Shown: piece after piece, positions 51,452 to 59,729 of the stretch | How the letters are laid out: each line of letters starts with the position of its first letter | How positions within the stretch are numbered: position 1 is the stretch's first letter | Assembly: GCA_902492205.1 (NCBI GenBank) | Contig: CABUKU010000007.1 | Coordinates: forward strand, 1 to 64,000 | DNA from: an uncultured Bacteroides sp. | GTDB taxonomy: Bacteria; Bacteroidota; Bacteroidia; Bacteroidales; Bacteroidaceae | DNA: 64,000 nt | Direction: 5' to 3' | Notes under the pieces: generated by a model | What the model was told of the DNA's origin: nothing | Databases searched by the model: none | Seen by the model: only the letters and a program-made list of their open reading frames with translations | Position numbers and translations under genes: made by a program

Positions 51452-51477
51452 ACCGGACAAGAAAGAGTAAAAAGATT

Positions 51478-52191
51478 ATGACTAGATTAAGTGTGAATAT
51501 AAACAAGGTGGCAACCTTGCGTAATGCCAGAGGCGAGAACTTGCCCGATGTGACAAAGGTTGCATTGGATTGTGAAGCTTTTGGTGCAGAAGGTATTACA
51601 GTTCATCCCCGCCCCGATGAAAGACATATCAGACGTGCGGATGTTTATGAATTGCGTCCGTTGCTGAAAACGGAATTTAATATAGAGGGCTATCCGGCTC
51701 CCGAATTTATCGACCTTGTGTTGAAGGTGAAACCGCAACAAGTGACATTGGTTCCAGATGCTCCCGGTCAGATTACATCCAATGCCGGTTGGGATACAAA
51801 AGCGAATTTGTCCTTTTTGACCGAAGTGCTCGATGAGTTCAACCGTGCAGGTATCCGTACTTCCGTATTCGTAGGTACTGAAGCCGAATCAATAGAATAT
51901 GCAGCTAAAGCGGGAGCCGACAGGGTGGAACTTTATACGGCGCCTTATGCCAGTGGCTATGTTGCAAACAAAGAAGCTGCGATTGCTCCGTTTGTAGAAG
52001 CTGCAAAGGTTACCCGCAGTCTTGGGATGGGCTTGAATGCAGGCCATGACCTTAGTCTCGTGAACTTGCATTACCTGTATGAAAACATTCCTTGGCTGGA
52101 TGAGGTTTCTATCGGGCATGCGCTGATTTGTGACGCTTTATATCTGGGACTTGAAAAAACTATTCAGGAATATAAAAACTGTCTTCGCTAA
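51478..52191 (+). CDS. pdxJ: Pyridoxine 5'-phosphate synthase
   Basis: The protein of 237 residues begins MTRLSVNINKVATLRNARG. It shows the TIM-barrel motifs of PdxJ: EGITVHPRPDERHI, QVTLVPDAPGQITSNAGWD, VELYTAPYA, GLNAGHDLS and EVSIGHALICDAL. It joins deoxyxylulose phosphate and aminoacetone phosphate to make vitamin B6. The frame is open 54 nt upstream, but the promoter lies there. The stop codon overlaps the exbB start by one base, so it leads a seven-gene run. Confidence 0.96.
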   Translation: MTRLSVNINKVATLRNARGENLPDVTKVALDCEAFGAEGITVHPRPDERHIRRADVYELRPLLKTEFNIEGYPAPEFIDLVLKVKPQQVTLVPDAPGQITSNAGWDTKANLSFLTEVLDEFNRAGIRTSVFVGTEAESIEYAAKAGADRVELYTAPYASGYVANKEAAIAPFVEAAKVTRSLGMGLNAGHDLSLVNLHYLYENIPWLDEVSIGHALICDALYLGLEKTIQEYKNCLR

Positions 52192-52910
52192 TGAACACTT
52201 TGTTATTTATCCTCGCACAAGCTGCGACTCAAACTATTGACTCAATAGGAAACATGACAAACCTGACGGAAGTGACGTCGGGAAAAGAAATGAATATGCT
52301 CGACATGGCTTTCAAGGGCGGTTGGATTATGATTGTCCTCGGTTTGCTGTCGGTAGCTTGTTTTTATATCTTGTTTGAACGTATGTATTTTATCCGTAAA
52401 GCAGGTAAAGAAGATCCTATGTTCATGGATAAAATTAAAGATTATATTCTGACGGGTGAAATAAAAGCCGCAATTAACTATTGCCGTGCCACAAACACTC
52501 CGTCGGCACGTATGATTGAAAAGGGCATCAGCCGTTTAGGCCGTCCTATCAACGACGTGCAGGTAGCTATCGAGAATGTGGGTAATCTGGAAGTTGCCAA
52601 ACTGGAAAAAGGTCTGCCTATTATGGCAACCATTGCCGGTGGTGCTCCGATGATCGGTTTCCTTGGTACGGTAACGGGTATGGTTCGTGCTTTCTGGGAA
52701 ATGGCTAATGCCGGTAATAATATTGATATAACACTTTTGTCGAGCGGTATCTATGAAGCGATGATTACTACCGTAGGCGGTTTGATTGTGGGTATCATTG
52801 CCATGTTTGCCTATAACTATCTGGTTACTTTGGTAGACGGAGTGGTGAACAAGATGGAAGCCAAAACGCTTGCTTTCATGGATTTGCTTAACGAACCTGC
52901 ACAAAAATAA
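52191..52910 (+). CDS. exbB: ExbB/TolQ-family proton channel protein
   Basis: The 239-residue protein has three membrane helices (about 40-58, 145-170 and 190-215) and the MotA/TolQ/ExbB signature GGAPMIGFLGTVTGMVRAF near residue 148. With ExbD it uses the proton gradient to energise TonB. It is followed after 6 nt by exbD. Confidence 0.93.
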   Translation: MNTLLFILAQAATQTIDSIGNMTNLTEVTSGKEMNMLDMAFKGGWIMIVLGLLSVACFYILFERMYFIRKAGKEDPMFMDKIKDYILTGEIKAAINYCRATNTPSARMIEKGISRLGRPINDVQVAIENVGNLEVAKLEKGLPIMATIAGGAPMIGFLGTVTGMVRAFWEMANAGNNIDITLLSSGIYEAMITTVGGLIVGIIAMFAYNYLVTLVDGVVNKMEAKTLAFMDLLNEPAQK

Positions 52911-52916
52911 TTTGCT

Positions 52917-53333
52917 ATGGCATTAAAAAGAAGAACAAAAATATCACCGAACTTCAGTATGGCGTCTATGACGGACATCATATTCCTGTTATTGATATTT
53001 TTTATGATAACTTCTACCGTAGTGTCGCCCAATGCCATTAAAGTGCTTCTTCCGCAGGGAAAGCAGCAGACATCGGCAAAACCGTTGACAAGAGTTATCA
53101 TAGATAAGGAACTGAACTATTTCGTTGCTTTCGGCAATGAAAACGAACAGACGATAGATCTAGCTGAACTTCCGGCTTTCCTTCAGGCATGTGCCGATAA
53201 GGAACCCGAAATGTATGTGGCGCTCTATGCCGATGAAACAGTTCCATACAGAGAGATTGTGAAGATATTGAATATTGCAAACGAAAATCGTTTTAAGATG
53301 GTTTTGGCAACCCGTCCGCCCGAAACAAAATAA
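52917..53333 (+). CDS. exbD: ExbD/TolR-family protein
   Basis: The 138-residue protein has one N-terminal helix with the functional Asp (SMASMTDIIFLLLIFFMIT, about 16-34) and a periplasmic ExbD fold (YVALYADETVPYREIVKIL). It is the partner of the ExbB protein encoded just upstream. Confidence 0.93.
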   Translation: MALKRRTKISPNFSMASMTDIIFLLLIFFMITSTVVSPNAIKVLLPQGKQQTSAKPLTRVIIDKELNYFVAFGNENEQTIDLAELPAFLQACADKEPEMYVALYADETVPYREIVKILNIANENRFKMVLATRPPETK

Positions 53334-53341
53334 AGTTACGA

Positions 53342-54160
53342 TTGGTGAGAACAAGGAAAAGTGAAATAATAGGAGCCGTAGGTACATTGGCGGTACACAT
53401 TGCCGTTATTCTCTTTTTATATCTGATGTTTATTCGTAAACCGGATATGACGGGAGAGAGCGGAGTACCTGTCATGTTGGGTAACGTGGAAATGGCAAAA
53501 GGAATGTTCGATCCCAATACCATGACGGAAGTCGACATTCAGCCAGAGCCTGTTGTAACTCCCGAAGAGGTGGTGCCACAGGAAACGGAACAGGAAATGA
53601 TCACTCAGACCGAGGAGGAGACTGTTGCCATTAAGCCTAAAGCCGAGCCGAAACCTAAAAAAAAAGTTCCGAAAAAGAAAGAACAGAAGAAGCCGGTTGA
53701 AAAGACCGAAGCAGAGAAGCGTGCCGAGCAGGAAAAGGCTGCTGCGGTTGCAGCAAATAAAGCGATTGCAGGTGCTTTTGGAAAAGGAGCGCAAATGGGA
53801 AACAAGGGAAATGCTGCTTCGGGCAGTGGAGTACAAGGTAGTCCGACCGGTAATTCTTCCACAGGTAAGACCAGCGGCGTAGGCGGTTATGGAGAATTCG
53901 ACCTTAATGGGCGTTCATTGGGGGAAGGCGGTCTTCCGCGTCCGGTATATAATGTGCAAGATGAAGGCAAGGTGGTGGTGACTATAACCGTGAACCCTGC
54001 CGGAGTCGTGATAAATACAAGTATCAACAAACAGACAAACACGGTAAATGCAGCTCTGCGCAGGGCTGCGGAAAATGCGGCGAAGAAAGCCCGTTTTAAT
54101 GTGATAGACGGAGTGAATAATCAACAAGGAACAATTACATATTACTTTAACCTAAAATAA
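53342..54160 (+). CDS. TonB-like energy transducer
   Basis: The 272-residue protein has an N-terminal membrane helix (about 9-30), a Pro/Glu/Lys-rich spacer (about 60-140, with KPKAEPKPKKKVPKKKE) and a TonB-type C-terminal domain (about 195-272: GKVVVTITVNPAGVVINTSI, AARRAAENAAKKARF-like helix). It should carry energy from ExbBD to outer-membrane receptors. There is no ATG: TTG at 53342 or GTG at 53345 must start it, which lowers expression or couples it to exbD, 8 nt upstream. Confidence 0.9.
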   Translation: MVRTRKSEIIGAVGTLAVHIAVILFLYLMFIRKPDMTGESGVPVMLGNVEMAKGMFDPNTMTEVDIQPEPVVTPEEVVPQETEQEMITQTEEETVAIKPKAEPKPKKKVPKKKEQKKPVEKTEAEKRAEQEKAAAVAANKAIAGAFGKGAQMGNKGNAASGSGVQGSPTGNSSTGKTSGVGGYGEFDLNGRSLGEGGLPRPVYNVQDEGKVVVTITVNPAGVVINTSINKQTNTVNAALRRAAENAAKKARFNVIDGVNNQQGTITYYFNLK

Positions 54161-54171
54161 AAGGAGGACAA

Positions 54172-54720
54172 ATGGGATCAGTTTATGTGTTTTTTGCCGA
54201 TGGCTTTGAGGAAATCGAAGCTCTTACTATTGTAGATGTGTTAAGACGTGCTAATCTGAAAGTGGAAATGATTTCCGTTACAGATGAAGATGTGGTAACG
54301 GGTGCTCATGATATTCCTGTAATTTGTGATGCACGCTTTGAAGGATATAATTTCGATGATGCCGAAATATTGGTGCTGCCCGGTGGTATGCCCGGAGCTG
54401 CCACATTAGGGAAACACGAAGGATTGCGCAGTTTGATTCGTGAATTTGCCAACGATAATAAGCCGATAGCTGCTATTTGCGCTGCTCCTTCCGTACTTGG
54501 GAAAATGGGCTTGTTGAAAGGCAAAGTGGTAACTTGCTATCCGGGATTTGAACAATATTTGGAAGGAACGGAATCGACAGGCGGAATGGTTGAACAAGAC
54601 GGTAGTCTGATTACCGGAATCGGTCCCGGTGCTGCTTTGAAGTTTGCTTTTGCCATCGTGGAAATGCTTGTCGGCAAAGAGAAAGCAAGAGAATTGTCGG
54701 AAGCTATGTTTGTGAAATAA
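54172..54720 (+). CDS. DJ-1/PfpI (YajL-type) family protein
   Basis: The 182-residue protein has FADGFEEIEALTIVDVLRRA at the start, LVLPGGMPGA and the nucleophile elbow AAICAAPSVLGKMGLLKG with Cys near residue 103. Family members act in oxidative stress or as glyoxalase or deglycase-like enzymes. The start is preceded by AAAGGAGGACAA, an unusually strong Shine-Dalgarno sequence for Bacteroidetes. It sits between tonB and ispD, gaps 11 and 6 nt. Confidence 0.9.
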   Translation: MGSVYVFFADGFEEIEALTIVDVLRRANLKVEMISVTDEDVVTGAHDIPVICDARFEGYNFDDAEILVLPGGMPGAATLGKHEGLRSLIREFANDNKPIAAICAAPSVLGKMGLLKGKVVTCYPGFEQYLEGTESTGGMVEQDGSLITGIGPGAALKFAFAIVEMLVGKEKARELSEAMFVK

Positions 54721-54726
54721 AGAATT

Positions 54727-55386
54727 ATGAAGAAATCCGTATTGATAGTTGCCGGTGGCAAAGGTTTGCGCATGGGAGGAGAAATACCCAAACAGTTTCT
54801 TCCGATAGGAGGCAAACCTGTCTTGATGCGCACAATTGAGGCTTTTTATCAATATGATTCTTCGTTGGATATTATTTTGGTTCTTCCCCGTGAGCAACAG
54901 GAATATTGGAGTAAGCTATGCAAAGAGTACTCTTTCGATATATCTTGTAAGGTGGCCGACGGGGGAGAAACACGTTTTCACTCCGTAAAGAACGGCTTGG
55001 AACTTGTTGAAGAAGGGCTTGTAGGTGTACATGACGGAGTGCGTCCGTTTGTTTCCCGTGAAGTGATAACCCGTTGCTTTGATGTTGCGGAAAAGGAGCA
55101 CGCTGTTATTCCTATTATCGGAATGATAGAAACGGTTCGCCATATAGGTGCTGACGGCAAAAGCATAACTGTTAACCGTGATGATTATAAGTTGGTGCAG
55201 ACGCCACAGGTATTTTCCGTTCCACTTTTGAAGAAAGCATATAACCAACCCTATTCTTCTCTTTTTACTGACGATGCTTCGGTGGTCGAAGCCTTGGGTG
55301 AAACAGTTCGTTTGGTGGAAGGGAACAGGGAAAACATAAAATTGACAACACCTTTTGATTTGAAAATAGCGGAGGCATTGCTCTGA
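54727..55386 (+). CDS. ispD: 2-C-methyl-D-erythritol 4-phosphate cytidylyltransferase
   Basis: The 219-residue nucleotidyltransferase has VAGGKGLRMGGEIPKQFLPI at its start, DGVRPFVS and VQTPQVFSVPLL, and DDASVVEALG. It makes CDP-methylerythritol in the non-mevalonate isoprenoid route. Its stop overlaps the recG start by one base. Confidence 0.95.
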   Translation: MKKSVLIVAGGKGLRMGGEIPKQFLPIGGKPVLMRTIEAFYQYDSSLDIILVLPREQQEYWSKLCKEYSFDISCKVADGGETRFHSVKNGLELVEEGLVGVHDGVRPFVSREVITRCFDVAEKEHAVIPIIGMIETVRHIGADGKSITVNRDDYKLVQTPQVFSVPLLKKAYNQPYSSLFTDDASVVEALGETVRLVEGNRENIKLTTPFDLKIAEALL

Positions 55387-57482
55387 TGTTTGACATTACT
55401 ACACGTGACATAAAGTATTTGCCCGGAGTGGGGCCACAGCGTGCAGCTATCCTGAACAAGGAGTTGAACGTTTATTCCCTGCACGATCTTCTGTATTATT
55501 TCCCTTATAAATATGTAGACCGGAGCCGTCTTTACTATGCACATGAGATTGACGGCAATATGCCCTATATACAATTAAAAGGTAAGATACTAAGCTTTGA
55601 AACGTTTGGGGAAGGCAGACAGCGCAGGCTTGTAGCGCATTTCTCGGATGGGACAGGAGTCGTGGATCTCATCTGGTTTCAAGGTATCAAGTATCTTATA
55701 GGCAAATATAAATTAAATCAGGAATATATTGTGTTTGGGAAGCCCACCGTTTTTAACGGACGGGTAAATATAGCACATCCCGATATTGATGATGCTGAAA
55801 GCCTGACACTCTCTGCAATGGGGCTGCAACCCTATTATAATACGACAGAGAAGATGAAAAGGAGTTTTCTCAACTCTCATGCGATTGAGAAGTTAGTGGA
55901 AACACTTCTTGGCCAAATAGAATCTCCGCTTCCCGAAACTCTGAGTGAGCAGGTTGTTGTGGAACATCACTTGATGCCGTTGACCGAAGCATTGCAAAAT
56001 ATACATTTCCCTAAGAATCCGGAACTGTTGCGTAAGGCTCAAACCCGCTTGAAGTTTGAGGAGCTTTTCTACGTTCAGTTAAACATACTTCGTTACAGCA
56101 AAGACCGTCAAAAGAAATATCGTGGTTTTGTATTCAGGAAAGTAGGAGAGGTCTTTAATTCTTTCTATTCGCAGAATTTGCCTTTCGAGTTGACCGGTGC
56201 ACAAAAGCGGGTAATGAAGGAAATACGTAAGGACGTGGGTAGTGGCAAACAGATGAATCGTCTGTTGCAAGGCGATGTGGGAAGCGGTAAAACACTTGTG
56301 GCTCTTATGAGTATGCTGATTGCCATTGATAACGGTTATCAGGCGTGCATGATGGCGCCAACGGAAATCCTTGCCAATCAGCACTTTGAAACTATAAAGG
56401 AATTGCTTTTCGGTTTGGATATTCATGTGGAGCTACTTACGGGTTCTATAAAAGGAAAGAAACGCGAAGCCATTCTGTCCGGTTTGCTCACCGGAGACGT
56501 ACATATATTAATCGGTACTCATGCGGTTATTGAAGATACGGTGAATTTCTCCGCTTTGGGTTTGGTTGTGATTGACGAACAGCACCGTTTCGGAGTGGCT
56601 CAACGGGCAAAGCTGTGGAATAAAAACATACAGCCGCCTCATATTCTTGTAATGACGGCAACCCCTATCCCGCGAACATTGGCAATGACCTTATATGGTG
56701 ATCTCGATGTTTCGGTTATAGATGAACTGCCTCCCGGACGTAAACCTATTGCGACAATGCACCAGTTCGATAACCGGAGAACCAGCCTGTATGCTTCCAT
56801 TCGCAAACAGATTGAAGAAGGACGCCAGGTATATATCGTTTATCCTTTGATAAAGGAGAGTGAAAAGATAGATATAAAAAATCTGGAAGAAGGATACATG
56901 CACATTTGTGAAGAGTTTCCGGAGTACAAGGTGAGTAAAGTGCATGGAAAGATGAAAGCTGCCGAGAAAGATGAAGAAATGCAGAAATTCGTCAATGGTG
57001 AAACACAGATAATGGTTGCTACGACTGTCATTGAGGTGGGAGTGAATGTGCCTAATGCTTCGGTTATGGTAATAGAAAATGCCGAGCGGTTCGGTTTGTC
57101 ACAGCTTCACCAGCTACGTGGCAGAGTAGGGCGCGGAGCCGACCAGTCTTATTGTATTCTGGTTACTAACTATAAATTGAGCGAAGAAACCCGTAAGCGT
57201 TTGGAGATAATGGTTCGCACCAATGACGGCTTTGAAATAGCTGAAGCCGATTTGAAATTACGTGGTCCCGGTGATTTGGAAGGAACTCAGCAAAGCGGTA
57301 TTGCATTCGATTTGAAAATAGCCGACCTTGCACGAGACGGACAATTATTGCAATATGTCCGTGACGTGGCAGAAAAAATAGTAGATGAAGATCCCGATGA
57401 GACGAAACCCGGGAATGAAGTCTTGTGGAGGCAGTTGCGTGCTTTGCGTAAAACAAATATAAATTGGGCGTCCATTAGTTGA
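55386..57482 (+). CDS. recG: ATP-dependent DNA helicase RecG
   Basis: The 698-residue protein has the N-terminal wedge/OB domain (about 1-170), Walker A GDVGSGKTLVALM (about 299), VIDEQHRFGVAQR (DEQH box), TATPIPRTLAMTLYGDLDVSVIDELPPGR and GRVGRGADQSYC. It remodels stalled replication forks. It ends a tight operon, and 217 bp without features precede ndk apart from a candidate promoter. Confidence 0.97.
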   Translation: MFDITTRDIKYLPGVGPQRAAILNKELNVYSLHDLLYYFPYKYVDRSRLYYAHEIDGNMPYIQLKGKILSFETFGEGRQRRLVAHFSDGTGVVDLIWFQGIKYLIGKYKLNQEYIVFGKPTVFNGRVNIAHPDIDDAESLTLSAMGLQPYYNTTEKMKRSFLNSHAIEKLVETLLGQIESPLPETLSEQVVVEHHLMPLTEALQNIHFPKNPELLRKAQTRLKFEELFYVQLNILRYSKDRQKKYRGFVFRKVGEVFNSFYSQNLPFELTGAQKRVMKEIRKDVGSGKQMNRLLQGDVGSGKTLVALMSMLIAIDNGYQACMMAPTEILANQHFETIKELLFGLDIHVELLTGSIKGKKREAILSGLLTGDVHILIGTHAVIEDTVNFSALGLVVIDEQHRFGVAQRAKLWNKNIQPPHILVMTATPIPRTLAMTLYGDLDVSVIDELPPGRKPIATMHQFDNRRTSLYASIRKQIEEGRQVYIVYPLIKESEKIDIKNLEEGYMHICEEFPEYKVSKVHGKMKAAEKDEEMQKFVNGETQIMVATTVIEVGVNVPNASVMVIENAERFGLSQLHQLRGRVGRGADQSYCILVTNYKLSEETRKRLEIMVRTNDGFEIAEADLKLRGPGDLEGTQQSGIAFDLKIADLARDGQLLQYVRDVAEKIVDEDPDETKPGNEVLWRQLRALRKTNINWASIS

Positions 57483-57642
57483 AAAACGCTTAAATATACG
57501 GCATTTTTGCAAAATATGCTGCAAAACATATTCTTTCGTATCTTCCCTGTTTATAATGGTTTAAGGAATTATTTCTTTATTATCGGCATCTCCTAATATG
57601 AAAAATGGTTAAGAAAGTATCTCCTGTTTGGACGGAAATTAC

Positions 57643-57650
57643 TATCTTTG
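57643..57650 (+). promoter_or_regulatory. Candidate -7 element of ndk
   Basis: TATCTTTG fits TAnnTTTG, about 50 nt upstream of the ndk start. Confidence 0.5.
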
Positions 57651-57699
57651 AAAGAATTTTTTATAAAAGGCATTGTAAAACAACCTAATTTGTCAATTT

Positions 57700-58161
57700 A
57701 TGGAAAGAACACTTGTTATATTAAAACCATGTACTCTGCAAAGAGGACTAGTTGGCGAAATACTTCGTCGCTTTGAACGCAAGGGATTAAGATTGGCAGG
57801 AATGAAAATGATACAGTTGACAGATGAGTTGTTGAGCGAACATTATGCACACCTTAGTGGCAAACCATTCTTTCAAAGAGTGAAAGATTCAATGATGACA
57901 GCTCCTGTTATCGTTTGTTGTTATGAGGGTGTCGATGCTATTCAGACAGTCCGTACATTGGCGGGACCAACTAACGGGCGTTTGGCTGCTCCGGGAACTA
58001 TTCGCGGTGATTACAGTATGAGCTTTCAGGAAAATATCGTTCATGCTTCCGACTCTCCCGAGAATGCAGTTATAGAGTTAAACAGATTTTTTAAACCGGA
58101 AGAGATATTCGACTACAAACAGGCAACATTCGATTACCTGTATGCAAATGACGAATATTAA
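57700..58161 (+). CDS. ndk: Nucleoside-diphosphate kinase
   Basis: The 153-residue protein starts RTLVILKPCTLQRGLVGEIL and has the catalytic His in NIVHASDSPENA (about 118). It transfers phosphate from ATP to other nucleoside diphosphates. The peptidase gene follows after 21 nt. Confidence 0.96.
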   Translation: MERTLVILKPCTLQRGLVGEILRRFERKGLRLAGMKMIQLTDELLSEHYAHLSGKPFFQRVKDSMMTAPVIVCCYEGVDAIQTVRTLAGPTNGRLAAPGTIRGDYSMSFQENIVHASDSPENAVIELNRFFKPEEIFDYKQATFDYLYANDEY

Positions 58162-58182
58162 TTGTGAAATTAGTTAAAACGA

Positions 58183-59070
58183 ATGAATTTCAAGTTTATT
58201 AGAACGTTTGCCGTAGCGGCATTGGCAATGGTAAGTTTAAACTCCTTTTCTCAGGATTTACTTGCTCGCCAGGCACCTATCGACAGAAAGCTAAAGGCAG
58301 TAGATTCTTTGGCATTACAAAGACAAATCAAAGCCGAGCAATCTAAATATCCTGCATATAGCTTATACCCCAACTGGAATAATCAGTATGTACATGCTTA
58401 TGGCAAATCGGTTGCTATCCCCGATACTTTCAGAATAGACCTGACAGGTTTTTGCATGCCTACTCCAAGTACCAAGATTACTTCGAAATTCGGTCCTCGC
58501 AGAAGACGTATGCACAACGGTCTTGACCTAAAGGTATATATCGGAGATACTATTGTTGCAGCATTCGACGGTAAAGTACGTATCGTTAAGTACGAACGCA
58601 GAGGATATGGAAATTACGTTGTCATTCGTCATGAAAATGGTTTGGAAACAGTATACGGACACCTTTCGAAACAATTAGTGAAACCGGATCAGATGGTGAA
58701 AGCCGGTGAACCTATCGGATTGGGAGGAAATACAGGTCGTTCTACAGGTTCCCACCTGCATTTTGAAACCCGCTTCCTTGGAGTTGCCATTAACCCGGTT
58801 TATATGTTTGACTTCCCCAATCAGGATATTGTAGCGGATTCTTATTTGTTTACCAGAAGCAAGAGTTCAAAGGCATCTTCGGTTAGAGGTACTTTGGCAT
58901 CGGCAGGTGCATCTTCCGATGGTACGGTTAAATACCATAAAGTACGCAGTGGAGATACATTATCGAGGATTGCTTCCAAACGTGGAGTTTCCGTTGATAG
59001 ATTATGTAAGCTGAATAATATTAAGAAAACTACTATTCTCAGGATCGGACAAGTATTGCGTTGCTCATAA
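58183..59070 (+). CDS. M23 (LytM) peptidase with C-terminal LysM domain
   Basis: The 295-residue protein has a signal peptide (cleavage near SFSQ, residue 24), an M23 peptidase domain (about 95-210) with zinc-ligand motifs RMHNGLDLK and SHLHFE, and one LysM domain (about 248-294: HKVRSGDTLSRIASKRGVS). It should cut or regulate cutting of peptidoglycan cross-links in the periplasm. The first catalytic His/Asp set looks intact, so it is probably an active hydrolase rather than an EnvC-type activator. Confidence 0.93.
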   Translation: MNFKFIRTFAVAALAMVSLNSFSQDLLARQAPIDRKLKAVDSLALQRQIKAEQSKYPAYSLYPNWNNQYVHAYGKSVAIPDTFRIDLTGFCMPTPSTKITSKFGPRRRRMHNGLDLKVYIGDTIVAAFDGKVRIVKYERRGYGNYVVIRHENGLETVYGHLSKQLVKPDQMVKAGEPIGLGGNTGRSTGSHLHFETRFLGVAINPVYMFDFPNQDIVADSYLFTRSKSSKASSVRGTLASAGASSDGTVKYHKVRSGDTLSRIASKRGVSVDRLCKLNNIKKTTILRIGQVLRCS

Positions 59071-59092
59071 AAACGTAAAGAAGATATTTAAC

Positions 59093-59126
59093 AGAGGGTA
59101 CTTTAATATAATTTAGAGTACCCTCT
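59093..59126 (+). terminator. Terminator after the M23 peptidase gene
   Basis: AGAGGGTACT (59093-59102) and AGTACCCTCT (59117-59126) pair perfectly; the plus strand continues TTTTATTTTT. Confidence 0.92.
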
Positions 59127-59176
59127 TTTTATTTTTCACTTAATTATTGTTACCTTTGCTGCCTATTCATAAAGAG

Positions 59177-59719
59177 ATGAAAGATACTAAACAACAATTT
59201 GAGCATGTAATAGCTGTCTGTCGTGACTTGTTTGCGAAAAAACTTCACGATTATGGAGCTTCCTGGCGCATTATGCGCCCGAGTTCACTCACCGATCAGA
59301 TTTTTATTAAGGCGAACCGTATCAGAAGTATTGAAACCAAAGGAGTAGCTTTGGTGGATGAAGGTATCCGTTCTGAGTTTATAGCCATTGTTAATTATGG
59401 AATTATAGGCTTGATTCAATTGGAGTTGGGATATGCGGAGTCGGCGGATATGAGTGCGGAAGAAGCTTTGGCTCTTTATGATAAATATGCAAAGGAAGCT
59501 TTGGAACTTATGTTGGCAAAGAATCATGATTATGATGAGGCTTGGCGTTCCATGCGTATCAGCTCTTATACGGATTTGATTCTGATGAAGATTTATCGCA
59601 CGAAGCAGATAGAAAGCAATGCCGGACAGACAATCGTTTCGGAAGGTATTGATGCTAACTACATGGATATGATTAATTACTCGGTATTCGGTTTGATTAA
59701 GTTGGAGTTTGGAGACTAA
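59177..59719 (+). CDS. DUF1599 protein (internal duplication)
   Basis: The product of 180 residues from ATG 59177 (the frame is open to a TTG at 59147, but TACCTTTG at 59151-59158 is a likely -7 element there). It consists of two related halves: KKLHDYGASWRIMRPSSLTDQ with VNYGIIGLIQLELG, and KNHDYDEAWRSMRISSYTDL with INYSVFGLIKLEFG. The function of DUF1599 is unknown; the helical repeat and conserved HDY and E/D residues suggest a ligand-binding or nucleotide-related fold. It lies 10 nt before the DoxX-like gene. Confidence 0.85.
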   Translation: MKDTKQQFEHVIAVCRDLFAKKLHDYGASWRIMRPSSLTDQIFIKANRIRSIETKGVALVDEGIRSEFIAIVNYGIIGLIQLELGYAESADMSAEEALALYDKYAKEALELMLAKNHDYDEAWRSMRISSYTDLILMKIYRTKQIESNAGQTIVSEGIDANYMDMINYSVFGLIKLEFGD

Positions 59720-59729
59720 AAAATTAAAT

